A stretch of DNA of 64,000 nucleotides. Source: an uncultured Bacteroides sp. GTDB taxonomy: Bacteria > Bacteroidota > Bacteroidia > Cytophagales > Cyclobacteriaceae. A program made the translations under genes and the position numbers. Where the stretch lies: contig CABHOV010000029.1 of the NCBI GenBank assembly GCA_902168185.1, forward strand, positions 124,001-188,000, given 5' to 3'. The notes under the pieces are model-generated. The model was not told the DNA's origin. It made no database searches and was given only the letters and a program-made list of their open reading frames with translations. This document shows positions 52,084 to 62,596 of the stretch, one piece after another; positions within the stretch are counted from its first letter, which is position 1, and each line of letters begins with the position of its first letter.

Positions 52084-54773
52084 TGAAAGAGCCGCTGCGC
52101 GATCCGCCCCCTATACCACTTCGGTTTCTCGAATGGTTTTGTCCTCCGGCTTTATACGAAGGTATAGAAGGTGATTTGCTGGAACAGTTTGATATGGATA
52201 TAAAAGCCCACGGGTATAAACATGCCCGGAGGCGACTGGTGTTGAATATATTTAGATTCTTTCGGCCTGGTATAATTCTAAGGAACAGATTTTCATTTCA
52301 ATTAATCGACCTCATTATGTTTACAAACTACCTCATCGTTGCTTACCGGAATATACGGAAGAGCAAAGCTTTTTCAGCGATCAATGTTTGTGGTCTCGGT
52401 ATAGGCCTGGCCGCCTGTTTGCTCATCTTTCAGTTTGTATCTTTTGAGTTGAGTTATGATAAGTTCAATGAAAAATTCGATCGCACCTATCGCGTGACGA
52501 ATGACCGTTATCAAAATGGTAAACTTATACAACATGGAACCATTATGTATCCTACTATAGGACCGACCATGGCGAAAGATTACCCGGAGATAGAAGAGTA
52601 TACCCGATTAATGCCAGGTGGTGAGTTAAACGTAAAGGTAAATGATAAAAATTACCGAGGCGATTACTGTCATTTTGCTGACGAACATTTTCTAGCCGTG
52701 TTTACGTTTCCGTTGTTAGCAGGGAACAAGACCACTGCATTGAAAGATCGCTTTAACATCGTGCTGTCGGAGAAAACTGCTAAAAAGTATTTCGGTGTTA
52801 CCGATGGGAATTACACCGATATTATAGGCAAGAATCTATACTGGGGACTGGATGTTCAGCCCTATACTATATCCGGAGTATGTATTGATCCACCTCCTAA
52901 TTCACATATTCAGTTTGAAGGACTAGTTTCCTACTCGACCCTGATAAGTGCAGAGGAGCCTCACGCTGACAACAGCTGGACATGGTCGGACATGAGACAT
53001 TACCTGGTATTAAAACCAGGTGCAGACTATAAAACCCTTGAATCAAAGTTCGAAGCTTTCAGTGAAAAGTATTTCCAAGGCGACAAAGTATCAGGTAGTG
53101 TGGAGAAGTTTTTCTTACAGCCTCTGAAAGAGGCTCATTTATATTCCGATTATGAATATGATATCGCCAGGACTGCAAACGGAAAGGCTGTATGGGCTAT
53201 GTTAATCGTGGCATTATTTATACTTCTGATTGCCTGGATTAACTATATTAACCTCACCACGTCACGCGCTATAGATCGTGCCAAGGAAGTTGGCTTGCGA
53301 AAAGTAATGGGGGCGGTAAAATCACAATTGATTAAACAGTTTATTTTCGAGTCATTCCTCATCACCGTGCTTGCGTTTGTGTTTGCATTTATACTGGTGA
53401 TAACGCTTCAATCTTCTTTTAACCAGATAGTAAATAATAAACTTTCTCTTACAACGATCATCACGTCCCTGAGCTCTGGTAATATACTCATCGTGGTGGC
53501 GGTGATTATAGCCTGTGTAATACTATCTGGTTTTTATCCAGCATTTATACTTTCATCGTATCAGCCTGCAGTTGTATTGAAAGGCAAATTTCAACGCTCG
53601 TCACGCGGGCATTTTCTGCGCAAGGCCTTGGTAATATTTCAGTTCACGGCCTCCGCAGCGCTTATTACAGGCACCATCATTGTTTCGCGCCAGCTGGTAT
53701 ATATGAACAGTGCCGATCTCGGGATTGATATACACAACACGCTGATTGTACAAGGTCCTGAGCTAAGCGGATACGATTCAACGTTTATTCAACGTGCTGA
53801 AAGCTATAAGCATGCGCTGTTGCAAGTTGATGGTGTGGTAAATGCGGCGACTTCAAACAATATACCCGGTAACCGGTTAGGCCGATCGTTTGGTATACGG
53901 TTGGCGGAAGAACCGTCTTCTTCACACTACACCATGAGCAACATGAGTGTGGACTATAGTTTTTTTGATACCTATAATGTAGCGCTTCTGGCCGGAAGAA
54001 AATTTTTGCCAACCGATCATAAAGTAAACTTCGATGATCTCAATACAGTGATTATTAATAGAAATGCTGTTAAACTATTAGGGATTGACAGTGTTCAGAA
54101 TGCAGTCGGAAAAGAAATTGTATGGGGTGGTGACGGCACTCGCAAGTGGACAATCGTTGGCGTAGTGGGCGATTTTCATCAAGAGTCTTTAAAGAAGCCC
54201 ATGGAACCTATGATTTTCAGGCCATCGTATGGTGCTAATAATCCAACGTCAATTCGATTGAAGACTGCGGATACACAAAAGGTAATCGCTGATATCGAAG
54301 GTATATATAAGAATTTTTTCCCTGGAAATTCATTTGAATACTTCTTTCTGAGAGACAGTTATCAGAGACAGTATAATGATGACAATCGCTTTGGAAAGGT
54401 CATCAGCATATTTACTGTACTGGCAATTATTATTTCCTGTTTGGGGCTAATAGGATTATCATCCTATACAGCGGTGCAGCGCACCAAAGAGATTGGTGTT
54501 CGTAAAGTATTGGGCGCTTCCATCTATAGCATTGTAACGCTTCTCTCGGTCGATTTTATGAAGCTGGTATGCATTGCAGCGCTCTTGTCGTTGCCGATAG
54601 CGTACTATAGTATGCAGAACTGGCTTCAGGGATATACTTATAGAATAACGTTAAGCTGGATGCTCTTTGTAATGCCTGTGTTTGTGGTGCTGATGATTGC
54701 GTTGTTTACGATCAGCGCCCAGGTATTGCGTGCAGCGATGTCCAATCCGGCTGACACGTTGAAATATGAATGA
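52083..54773 (+). CDS. FtsX/MacB-like ABC permease with N-terminal prefix domain
   Basis: 896 residues. The first ~70 residues form the permease-prefix domain (FLEWFCPPALYEG, FRFFRPGIILRN). The rest has two FtsX-type modules, each with a large periplasmic domain and helices, first pass near ~90-115, and QRTKEIGVRKVLGASIYSI in the last one, plus a final NPADTLKYE. Such permeases work with an ATPase in drug, lipoprotein or peptide mechanotransmission, but no ATPase gene is here. Expressed with PadR (overlap 1 bp) and followed at 12 bp by a paralogue. Confidence 0.85.
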   Translation: MKEPLRDPPPIPLRFLEWFCPPALYEGIEGDLLEQFDMDIKAHGYKHARRRLVLNIFRFFRPGIILRNRFSFQLIDLIMFTNYLIVAYRNIRKSKAFSAINVCGLGIGLAACLLIFQFVSFELSYDKFNEKFDRTYRVTNDRYQNGKLIQHGTIMYPTIGPTMAKDYPEIEEYTRLMPGGELNVKVNDKNYRGDYCHFADEHFLAVFTFPLLAGNKTTALKDRFNIVLSEKTAKKYFGVTDGNYTDIIGKNLYWGLDVQPYTISGVCIDPPPNSHIQFEGLVSYSTLISAEEPHADNSWTWSDMRHYLVLKPGADYKTLESKFEAFSEKYFQGDKVSGSVEKFFLQPLKEAHLYSDYEYDIARTANGKAVWAMLIVALFILLIAWINYINLTTSRAIDRAKEVGLRKVMGAVKSQLIKQFIFESFLITVLAFVFAFILVITLQSSFNQIVNNKLSLTTIITSLSSGNILIVVAVIIACVILSGFYPAFILSSYQPAVVLKGKFQRSSRGHFLRKALVIFQFTASAALITGTIIVSRQLVYMNSADLGIDIHNTLIVQGPELSGYDSTFIQRAESYKHALLQVDGVVNAATSNNIPGNRLGRSFGIRLAEEPSSSHYTMSNMSVDYSFFDTYNVALLAGRKFLPTDHKVNFDDLNTVIINRNAVKLLGIDSVQNAVGKEIVWGGDGTRKWTIVGVVGDFHQESLKKPMEPMIFRPSYGANNPTSIRLKTADTQKVIADIEGIYKNFFPGNSFEYFFLRDSYQRQYNDDNRFGKVISIFTVLAIIISCLGLIGLSSYTAVQRTKEIGVRKVLGASIYSIVTLLSVDFMKLVCIAALLSLPIAYYSMQNWLQGYTYRITLSWMLFVMPVFVVLMIALFTISAQVLRAAMSNPADTLKYE

Positions 54774-54785
54774 TCGTATATCGAA

Positions 54786-57473
54786 ATGCCGGGTATGAAC
54801 AAAGAGAATAAATCAATACCATCGCCACCGGAGTTTGCAAGAAATTTTCTGGAGTGGTTTTGCCCTCCGGCTTTATACGAAGGTGTTGAGGGCGATTTGT
54901 TGGAAGAATTTGAGTGTGATGTTGAGCAGTTGGGAGAGAGAAAAGCAAGACGAAGATTTTTATTGAATGTACTCAGATTCTTCAGGCCTGAAATCATTTT
55001 ACGCAACAAACTATCATTCGAGGTAATGAATACAATCATGGTTGGAAACTATATTAAAGTCGCTGCGCGCAACATCGCCAAACGGAAGCTATATTCTTTT
55101 ATTAACGCGTTTGGGCTCAGTGTTGCCATAGCCTTTTGTACACTGATATACCTCTTTGTTCAGGACGAGAAGAGTTTCGACCAATTTCAGGTAAATAAAG
55201 ATCTGATATATCGCATTCATGATACGGGTTTCAACCTGGAGAAGTATAAACGAGGGGAGGATCCCTACGAACGATTTGCGCATTTACCGGCACCATTGGG
55301 TTATGCTGCATTGGATGAGCTAGCGGAAGTGCAGTATATGACCCGCTATAGCGAAGGTGGCGAAGGGGTTATGCGCTACCAGGATAAAATATTGAAACAA
55401 AAGTATATATCGGTTGATAGTGGTTTTTTCAGGATGTTTTCTTTTCCGATTCTGGCGGGCGACCGTGATCATCTTTTTCGAAATTTATCGGATGCCGTAT
55501 TAACGCCCGCCACCGCTAAGAAATACTTTGGTGATGAGGATCCGATTGGCAAGATGTTTACAATAGATATAGATGGAGAGAGGACTCTGCGCGTGGCAGC
55601 AGTTATACAGGCACCGCCTGCAAACTCCAGCATTGACTTCGAAATGATATTGCCGATAGAGGCTAGTCCGTGGTTTGTTCGTAATCGCGAACGATGGTCT
55701 AATTATTCCTATCCTACATTTATACAAGTATCTCCAGGTACCCATTTAAAAACACTCAACGATAACTTAAACCGGCTTTATGAAAAGCATGTTGACGCAG
55801 ACACAAAGAAATGGCGTGAGCGTAATCTTGTTCCCGGTTACAAAGGATATGAATATGGCCTTACGGCGTTGAAAGATATTCATCTCGAGAAAAAGATAGA
55901 TTGGCACAAAGTAAGCGACCCGCAATACTCATGGATATTGGGAGGAATCGCTATACTCATCCTGATTATAGCCTGCATCAACTATATAGCATTGGCACTG
56001 ACCACGTCCGCTACACGAAGAGTAGAAGTTGGTATCCGAAAGGTAGTGGGTGCGCACCGGAAGCAACTGGTACAGCAATTTGGATTTGAGTCTATTATAC
56101 TCGCATTGATATCAATGATCATCGGTCTTGGACTTGTAGCACTCTTTTTACCTTTCTTTAACCAGTTCACAGGGAAGAACATTGAGCTTACCATCATCGG
56201 CATGCTGAAGGTTTCCGGAGTTACCCTGTTACTTTCAATGTTGGTGGGGATATTTGCAGGTATATATCCTTCCCTATATCTGTCAGGATTTTTGCCGGCT
56301 GCTGTTTTGAAAGGGCGGTTCACGTCCAGGCTTCAGGCGAATTTTACGAAGCCATTGGTCGTGTTTCAGTTTTTCTTGTCGGCTTCCATGATCATTTGTT
56401 CTGTTATTATGTACCGGCAGATGAAATATATAACGACAAAAGATCTTGGTTTTGATAAAGAGCAAGTATTGGTGATAGGAACACAAACCGGATGGAATGA
56501 ACAAGCGGATCGCGCAGTCGAAAAGTTCAGAAACACAACTAAAGGAGATACTGCTATTCAAGGCGTAGCAGGTGCCAATTTTTCTTTCAATGGTGGATGG
56601 TCGCGCAATGGATTTCGTGTGAATGGTGAAGATAAAAATGCATATGTATACCGTGTCGATCCTGAATATATACCGTTATTAGGAATTGAACTCGTTGCAG
56701 GCAGGAATTTTGATGAGCGTATAGCCTCTGATAGCAATGCGCTGATTGTTAACGAGGCATTAGTAAAAGAAATGAATTGGACAGATCCGCTGAACGAACA
56801 CCTGAACTGGCGTGAGGATTCAGTGGGACTCGGTGCGAAAATTATAGGCGTTGTAAAAGATTACCATTTCTTGTCGCTTGAGCGCAAGATCGAGCCCATG
56901 TTTTTGTCGATAAATAAAAAGGAGGTTGGATATACTACAACACTCCTTGTTAAAATCGCATCCAATGATATACCTGGAAACGTTGAGCATGTAAATGAAA
57001 TATGGACAACGCTATTCCCTGACAAGCCCTTTGAATACACATTCGTAGATGAGGACGTAGCACGACAGTATGCATCCTACACCCGCTGGATGAATATAAT
57101 GGGATTGTCTACAACCTTCGCGATCATCATTGCCTGTCTAGGGTTATTTGGTCTTGCCGGAATCAATGCAGTGAACCGAACAAAAGAGATCGGTATTCGA
57201 AAAGTGATGGGAGCAGAGCTTGCCAGTATATTTGTACTGCTGAACAAGCAATATATAGCGTTATCGGCTATAGCCTTTGTTATAGCAACGCCAATATCGT
57301 GGTATATTATGACAAAGTGGTGGCTTGCTGATTTTCAATTCAAGGTTGAAGTGGGGTGGGAGCTGTTTGCGTTGAGTATGCTGGGCGGTTTAGCACTTGC
57401 GCTTATAACGGTAAGTTACCACGCTATAAAAGCAGCGTTGATAAATCCTGCGATTACATTGAAGTATGAATAG
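54786..57473 (+). CDS. FtsX/MacB-like ABC permease, second paralogue
   Basis: 895 residues (ATG 54795 could be used). Shares the prefix domain (FLEWFCPPALYEG), the FRPEIILRN segment, the NRTKEIGIRKVMGAELASI end motif and the closing NPAITLKYE with the gene before it, so the two are tandem duplicates that have diverged in the periplasmic parts (residues ~130-380 and 590-780). They could form a heterodimer. No ATPase is encoded between 51.7 and 57.6 kb. Function is unknown. Confidence 0.83.
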   Translation: MPGMNKENKSIPSPPEFARNFLEWFCPPALYEGVEGDLLEEFECDVEQLGERKARRRFLLNVLRFFRPEIILRNKLSFEVMNTIMVGNYIKVAARNIAKRKLYSFINAFGLSVAIAFCTLIYLFVQDEKSFDQFQVNKDLIYRIHDTGFNLEKYKRGEDPYERFAHLPAPLGYAALDELAEVQYMTRYSEGGEGVMRYQDKILKQKYISVDSGFFRMFSFPILAGDRDHLFRNLSDAVLTPATAKKYFGDEDPIGKMFTIDIDGERTLRVAAVIQAPPANSSIDFEMILPIEASPWFVRNRERWSNYSYPTFIQVSPGTHLKTLNDNLNRLYEKHVDADTKKWRERNLVPGYKGYEYGLTALKDIHLEKKIDWHKVSDPQYSWILGGIAILILIIACINYIALALTTSATRRVEVGIRKVVGAHRKQLVQQFGFESIILALISMIIGLGLVALFLPFFNQFTGKNIELTIIGMLKVSGVTLLLSMLVGIFAGIYPSLYLSGFLPAAVLKGRFTSRLQANFTKPLVVFQFFLSASMIICSVIMYRQMKYITTKDLGFDKEQVLVIGTQTGWNEQADRAVEKFRNTTKGDTAIQGVAGANFSFNGGWSRNGFRVNGEDKNAYVYRVDPEYIPLLGIELVAGRNFDERIASDSNALIVNEALVKEMNWTDPLNEHLNWREDSVGLGAKIIGVVKDYHFLSLERKIEPMFLSINKKEVGYTTTLLVKIASNDIPGNVEHVNEIWTTLFPDKPFEYTFVDEDVARQYASYTRWMNIMGLSTTFAIIIACLGLFGLAGINAVNRTKEIGIRKVMGAELASIFVLLNKQYIALSAIAFVIATPISWYIMTKWWLADFQFKVEVGWELFALSMLGGLALALITVSYHAIKAALINPAITLKYE

Positions 57474-57660
57474 CGTCTTCTTTAGGTAATATTTTTCAGA
57501 GTACTTTTTGACGAATGCCTTGGAGTAATCGTCTAAAAAAGGTTTCGAAGGGTCTATGTTTAATAATCGATCATCGTATTTATGTATTTATTGGGTTATA
57601 TCCTTTTTTATTTTATAACGCAATTATTATATTTATAAAGCATCTATTAAACTAAAACCA

Positions 57661-58749
57661 ATGAAAAAAAATCTATTATGGGGAGCTCTGGTGATTGCTG
57701 GTTTTCCTTTTTTAAGCTCATGTGATAAGGATGAAGATACTCCGATAGCAGGGATTTCATTCGAATTAACGGAACAAGAAGAAAACGAATCGGATGGAAC
57801 CACAAGCTCAATTCACCCCGATCTGACGACAGACGGTGGGGGAAGGGAAATTGAAGTGAAATTGGTTTTCGATAGGGCTACAGCTGAGATTGTGGTGTTG
57901 AAGTATAATGTGGGAGGTACAGCTGTACAAGTAAATCCATCCGGAAACGCAGTAAATGATTTCTCTTTATCGGCAGGTGATGGCGTTTCTGATTTGGATG
58001 ATGATGAGATTACTATTGAAAAGGGCGTTACAGAAGCATCTATTATTGTTACGTTGTATGAGGATTATTCGTTTGAGTACAATGAAGATGCAGGATTGGA
58101 TGAAACAGTGACATTGGAATTGGAGTCTGTTGTCTCAGGTCCTGTAAAACTTGGCGAGCAGAATATAGCATATACTTTAACTATAGTTGAAGACGATCCT
58201 GTTATTTTATTACAATGGGCTGTTAACGGAAGCACAGCAGCAGCAGACGTAAATACGGTAGATATGGATTTGTTCGTTTGGCGAGATGGTAATTTAGTGA
58301 ATTCTTCACAGTACAATAATGCTGATGCCACTCAAGCCTTACCGTATGAAGCACTATTTTTCCCAGCGGGTTTTCCTGAGGACACGTATGGATTAAGCTA
58401 TACCTATTTCGCTGGAGCTTCCGATGATGTCGATTTTACGGCTGTTATGTTTGGTACATTCAATGGAACTACATATTCATATGACGAGGAAGACGATTAT
58501 ATCGCATTCACTGGCACTTATACTACTGCAAACATAAATAAATACGATGACTCTGGAATTGCTCCACAGGTAGTTCAAACTATGGTAAAAGACGGAATTA
58601 ATTTTACCCAAGTTTCAGACATTGTTGAGCCTTCTTCAGGAAGTCGTATTGGATCACCGATTGAACCGTTTAAGTTCAATTACGATATTATAAAGAAAAT
58701 TAAAGTGCTTCGCGAAATGAAATCATCAAAAGATGGTCTTTTAAGATAG
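57661..58749 (+). CDS. Calx-beta-like lipoprotein of unknown function
   Basis: 362 residues. Signal with lipobox FLSSCDKDED (Cys21). The middle is acidic and beta-rich, with a Calx-beta-like pattern (GDGVSDLDDDEITIEKGVT, ITLYEDY-like VTLYEDYSFEY, LTIVEDDP), and the second half has LQWAVNGSTAAADVNTVDMDLFVW. It is probably a surface lipoprotein. It is AT-richer than most genes in the window. It converges with the DUF4302 lipoprotein of the SusCD locus and may or may not belong to it. Confidence 0.7.
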   Translation: MKKNLLWGALVIAGFPFLSSCDKDEDTPIAGISFELTEQEENESDGTTSSIHPDLTTDGGGREIEVKLVFDRATAEIVVLKYNVGGTAVQVNPSGNAVNDFSLSAGDGVSDLDDDEITIEKGVTEASIIVTLYEDYSFEYNEDAGLDETVTLELESVVSGPVKLGEQNIAYTLTIVEDDPVILLQWAVNGSTAAADVNTVDMDLFVWRDGNLVNSSQYNNADATQALPYEALFFPAGFPEDTYGLSYTYFAGASDDVDFTAVMFGTFNGTTYSYDEEDDYIAFTGTYTTANINKYDDSGIAPQVVQTMVKDGINFTQVSDIVEPSSGSRIGSPIEPFKFNYDIIKKIKVLREMKSSKDGLLR

Positions 58750-58789
58750 CCTTACACGAAGGACATAGTATATAATTATGCTATAAATG

Positions 58790-58830
58790 AAATTGCATCA
58801 GTTCATACTTAATATGATCTGATGCAATTT
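58790..58830. terminator. Bidirectional terminator
   Basis: AAATTGCATCAG (58790-58801) pairs perfectly with CTGATGCAATTT (58819-58830), and the loop adds TCATA/TATGA. It is followed by TTTTTGTTTT on the plus strand. It separates the Calx-beta-like gene from the converging DUF4302 gene. Confidence 0.88.
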
Positions 58831-58881
58831 TTGTTTTATGGAAGATGTAAATTGTAAATACTTGAATAGTATTGTCAGCGA

Positions 58882-60237
58882 TCAATTCGCATTGATAAAC
58901 ACAAAGCTCCAGCCTGTGCAAGGGTTATTGAATTCGTAGCGGTCGGTAATGAGTTTAAATACAAAGGTGTTATCGCCTTCGGTGAGCTTATCTAAATATA
59001 TATCGATTTTAGAAATGTCTGCGTCCGTTACCGGATTTCCCAGGGTTGAAATTTGTGAATCAAAGTTGAAGGTGATTTTGTTGTCTTCTAGCACTGGCGT
59101 GAACTTGCGATAGGCAAACGTCTGTGAGTTATCACTATTGATAATGGTGAAACCTAGTCCGTATAGTCTTGAACCATCGTTCAGTTGAGTGTTGTAAAAT
59201 AGATCCATCTCAACAGCACCTTGAATGTCTTGTTGTATAGCGCTGGCTGCAGATACACCGTTGTCAATAATAAAGCTCAATGGTGCATAGTAAAAATCAG
59301 ATTCCGTAGCGAAGAGTCTTCCGGTTGCATTTTGAAGCGTTGTCTCCAATGTTACCGGTAAATTTGCATTCGTTACTCCCGTATAAGCATGTGTGACAAT
59401 CGGGTCTACACATATATCTATAGATTTATTTGTGAAAGAACTGAACGCAATACTCTTCAGCGATATACTCGTCCCTGCAAAAGACCCTGCTAAGGGAGTA
59501 TCCAGTATAAGCGAGTCGCCTTTGATGGTATACCCGGATACAAAATCAATGGACTGTATACTTGCTGTATTGGATTTCTTCGCAGCTGATCCGATGTCGA
59601 TTGTTCTTTTACTTTCGTTAAGTGCCAGGAACAGGAGCAGGTCGCGTGTTTCAAATGTAAGCTTGAATGAAGAACTGAATATAGCAAGGTCGTCACTCAT
59701 GTCATTCAAATTCCCTGAAAGCTCCTTGCCAAGGAGATTCGCATCGGTAGCAGAGGCTTCTTCGAAAACGAGCGTAGTAGGATTCGATAAATCTGTTTTG
59801 CTTACGAAGACGAGATCTCCTTCGGGAGTTTTATTGGCATAGTTAAATTCAAACTCAGCGCCGTAGGTTGCCTGATCCTGTTCAAACAGAAAACTAAAAA
59901 ATGAATAGTTCTCTATGATCAACTCCAGCCCAAGGGAACTGTCGATGCGATACGTTACATTCTGTTCATAGAATTCGCCATCCTGGGAGCCGAGGTCAGT
60001 TTTGATATTTACTTTGTTCTCGTCATCAAACTTCAGAAGTACATAAAAAGAGCCGCCCCCATCTTCGGGCCTATATTTAAGTCGCCAGCCGTTAGCAGGA
60101 GCTGCGAGATCATCTTTCAGTGATTGTATTGCAGCCGCTACACGTTCATCAGCAGTCTCTTCAAACACGTTGATATCATCGTCTTTACAAGACGTCAGCA
60201 CGATGATCAGTATCCACAGGATGTAAAGTTTTTTCAT
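58882..60237 (-). CDS. DUF4302 domain lipoprotein
   Basis: 451 residues. Lipobox VLTSCKDDD (Cys17), then the DUF4302 block (ADERVAAAIQSLKDDL, NGWRLKYRPEDGGG, SFYVLLKFDDENKV). DUF4302 proteins stand beside SusC/SusD pairs and probably bind the same ligand at the cell surface. It overlaps the metallohydrolase gene by 4 bp (ATGA-type) and is last in the locus 64000-58882. Confidence 0.82.
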   Translation of the reverse strand: MKKLYILWILIIVLTSCKDDDINVFEETADERVAAAIQSLKDDLAAPANGWRLKYRPEDGGGSFYVLLKFDDENKVNIKTDLGSQDGEFYEQNVTYRIDSSLGLELIIENYSFFSFLFEQDQATYGAEFEFNYANKTPEGDLVFVSKTDLSNPTTLVFEEASATDANLLGKELSGNLNDMSDDLAIFSSSFKLTFETRDLLLFLALNESKRTIDIGSAAKKSNTASIQSIDFVSGYTIKGDSLILDTPLAGSFAGTSISLKSIAFSSFTNKSIDICVDPIVTHAYTGVTNANLPVTLETTLQNATGRLFATESDFYYAPLSFIIDNGVSAASAIQQDIQGAVEMDLFYNTQLNDGSRLYGLGFTIINSDNSQTFAYRKFTPVLEDNKITFNFDSQISTLGNPVTDADISKIDIYLDKLTEGDNTFVFKLITDRYEFNNPCTGWSFVFINAN

Positions 60238-61100
60238 AATGGTAATTTTGCCTGGACTATATCTCTTACCTCTAACAGATCAACACCGGTATATTGTTTG
60301 TAATGCGCCAGGATTGAATTGTATTTCTTTCTGATCAATGCACGGCCTTCATTGCGTGCAAGGCAATCTGTAGTCGTACAGACTTCGTCATCGATATAGC
60401 GTTCATAGAACTCCGGATAAAAAAGCAAATGCGCAACGGTCTCGGCGAAATCTTCATTGAAGGAGCTCGTAGCATACGGTGATACAAAGCCACGCGCCAG
60501 CGCTTCGTCTTCCGTTAGATTATACCATGATCCCGCAGATGTATACCCTTGCGGGGAGATTTGCTGAAAATTAGGAGGAAGGTTATACCGTTGATGAACG
60601 ATGTGTGCAAACTCGTGGTAGATCGTTCCAAGCTGGCGAAAGATCCAGTTTATGTTTTCAACGTCAATGTCATTCACTTCGGTGAGTGTGATGCGCGCAC
60701 CGGCATCGGCAGTACCCAGGGTTACGGTTCCATCTGAATTATAGATCGTTGAACCAATGAATACCATTTCGGCAGGAACATGTTTTGCAAAGAATACTTT
60801 GCCGTTGTCCACAGCCTCAAAGGGCTCGATCCAAAAATCTGTCAGGAAGTCGAGCATCGGTTCTACAAGTTCACGTTTCGGAGGTGTTACTCGCTTGTCA
60901 GGATCAACATACCGGTCTACATAAGTATACCGGACGGCAACGCCATATTTATCAGTGAAATTGGTTTGTATATACTGATCGATTTCATCGTCAGACTCCT
61001 CGTGGGTTTTTATAGGAGCATTAACATCATCCTCTTTACAAGAAGATGTGGTAATGTATGCTGCCGCTATAAAAATAAATGCTAAAAATTTCGTTTTCAT
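60234..61100 (-). CDS. Substrate-import-associated zinc metallohydrolase lipoprotein
   Basis: 288 residues. Lipobox ITTSSCKED (Cys21). The zinc site is HEFAHIVHQ (HExxH), with Glu of the third ligand near EDFAETVAHL. This is the lipoprotein metallohydrolase family that occurs with TonB-dependent SusC/SusD transporters. It is probably a surface or periplasmic peptidase cutting the substrate that the SusCD complex imports. It is encoded between SusD (29 bp) and DUF4302 (4 bp overlap). Confidence 0.85.
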   Translation of the reverse strand: MKTKFLAFIFIAAAYITTSSCKEDDVNAPIKTHEESDDEIDQYIQTNFTDKYGVAVRYTYVDRYVDPDKRVTPPKRELVEPMLDFLTDFWIEPFEAVDNGKVFFAKHVPAEMVFIGSTIYNSDGTVTLGTADAGARITLTEVNDIDVENINWIFRQLGTIYHEFAHIVHQRYNLPPNFQQISPQGYTSAGSWYNLTEDEALARGFVSPYATSSFNEDFAETVAHLLFYPEFYERYIDDEVCTTTDCLARNEGRALIRKKYNSILAHYKQYTGVDLLEVRDIVQAKLPL

Positions 61101-61129
61101 ATTTTGTGCTATGAAGTCTTCAATGTCGA

Positions 61130-62584
61130 TTATCTTGGATTAGGTTTCAGGCCCCCTATATCTATAGCGGCCTGTGGAATCTGGAGAACCTGTCGGTCAT
61201 CATCAGCGTCAAGAGAAATAGTACTGCCGTCCGCCAACGGATGCGTCACTTCAATCTGGAATCGCTTGATGTCGAACCAGCGCAGTCCTTCATGCATAAA
61301 CTCTTTTTGACGCTCATCTAAAATGAAGTAGAATATATTCAGGCGATCGTTCGTAGTCTGGTAATAGTTTCGCAAAGTTTGAGTATTGATTACACGATTG
61401 CCGCTATACCGCTTGTTAACCAACACTTGCAGATCTGCTAATGCCTGGCTTACTCTGTTTTGAAATACATAACACTCGGCGCGATTCAGCAATACTTCTT
61501 CCCCGCGAAAGGCAGGCATGATGGTATAGTATAGCCCTACATTTGAAGTAAGACTCGTACGCTCGAACAGGAATTGATATTTGGCAAGAGCAAGTCCATT
61601 GTTACCGCGTATAAAGATCGGGTAGTTCAGACTTGTGCGTACATCATCTGTACTCCACGGATTGTTATTATAGATCCTGCGAAGCAATGTCTGATCCGGC
61701 CAGAAACCAACGCTCACCGGGAAGTTCGTAACGTTGCGCACGACAAGTAAATTACTTTGGTCAGTAGGATCTGCAAACGAACGGATAAAGTCTTCCGGGT
61801 TAGCGCTCTCTGACAGAAGAGTCTGTATATCTTTTAAAAATACATCCGGATCTGCGCCTAACATTTCGGAACTATATTTTACGCAATTGGTATAGTCTGC
61901 TTTATAGAGATAGAACCGCGAAGCAAAAGCAAGCGCACCGTTTCGTGAAAAGTGATATTTACCGGAGTTGGCATAAAAACTTTCATCAACCAGTTCAAGC
62001 CCGTCCAATAAATCATCTTCGATTTTATCATATACTTCTTCTACAGAGAGGCGATCATATTTCTTTATGAATTCTGTTTCGGGTTCTTCTACGTAGGGTA
62101 TACCTAAATCTTCGTCTGCTGTTTCTTCATTGAAATGTTTTCCGAAGAGATTCACCAGCATAAAGTGTCCATAGGCCCTGGTGAGAAGTGCTTCGCCTTT
62201 CACAGCATCTTTCCTCGCCTGATCGCCCGGCAGTTGGTCGATTACAGCCAGTACTTCATTCGCATGCGCTATAGCATCATACGTTGATGTCCAGAAGTTA
62301 GCCGGTGTATCCTGGTTGATGCTGGTAACATCTTCCCATTGGTATAATTGTACGTGCTCGGTAAGCTTGGTAGTGCCGGTAGTGAACGTAACATTGTCGC
62401 CCATCCACTCGGTGAAAGTATATCCGGCACTCGAGTATGCATTGGTGAGAAGCTGTGCCGCCTTTTCAGGTGTATTAAGTTCAACGCGGTTGTCTGGATT
62501 TTCTTCCAGGTAATTATCACATCCGCTCAAAAGCACCAGGCCTGTGGCGAGTGCTGCTATATTTTTATATAAGGATTTACGCAT
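61130..62584 (-). CDS. RagB/SusD family outer-membrane lipoprotein
   Basis: 484 residues. Lipobox GLVLLSGCDNYLEENP (Cys22). The TPR-like body (SAGYTFTEW, ALLTRAYGHFMLVNLFG) and the C-terminal FILDERQKEFMHEGLRWFDIKRFQI segment are typical SusD. It caps the SusC barrel and hands over ligand. It is 12 bp after the SusC gene. The paired metallohydrolase and DUF4302 suggest a protein or peptide ligand rather than glycan; that is inference. Confidence 0.92.
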   Translation of the reverse strand: MRKSLYKNIAALATGLVLLSGCDNYLEENPDNRVELNTPEKAAQLLTNAYSSAGYTFTEWMGDNVTFTTGTTKLTEHVQLYQWEDVTSINQDTPANFWTSTYDAIAHANEVLAVIDQLPGDQARKDAVKGEALLTRAYGHFMLVNLFGKHFNEETADEDLGIPYVEEPETEFIKKYDRLSVEEVYDKIEDDLLDGLELVDESFYANSGKYHFSRNGALAFASRFYLYKADYTNCVKYSSEMLGADPDVFLKDIQTLLSESANPEDFIRSFADPTDQSNLLVVRNVTNFPVSVGFWPDQTLLRRIYNNNPWSTDDVRTSLNYPIFIRGNNGLALAKYQFLFERTSLTSNVGLYYTIMPAFRGEEVLLNRAECYVFQNRVSQALADLQVLVNKRYSGNRVINTQTLRNYYQTTNDRLNIFYFILDERQKEFMHEGLRWFDIKRFQIEVTHPLADGSTISLDADDDRQVLQIPQAAIDIGGLKPNPR

Positions 62585-62596
62585 GGGTAGTATATC

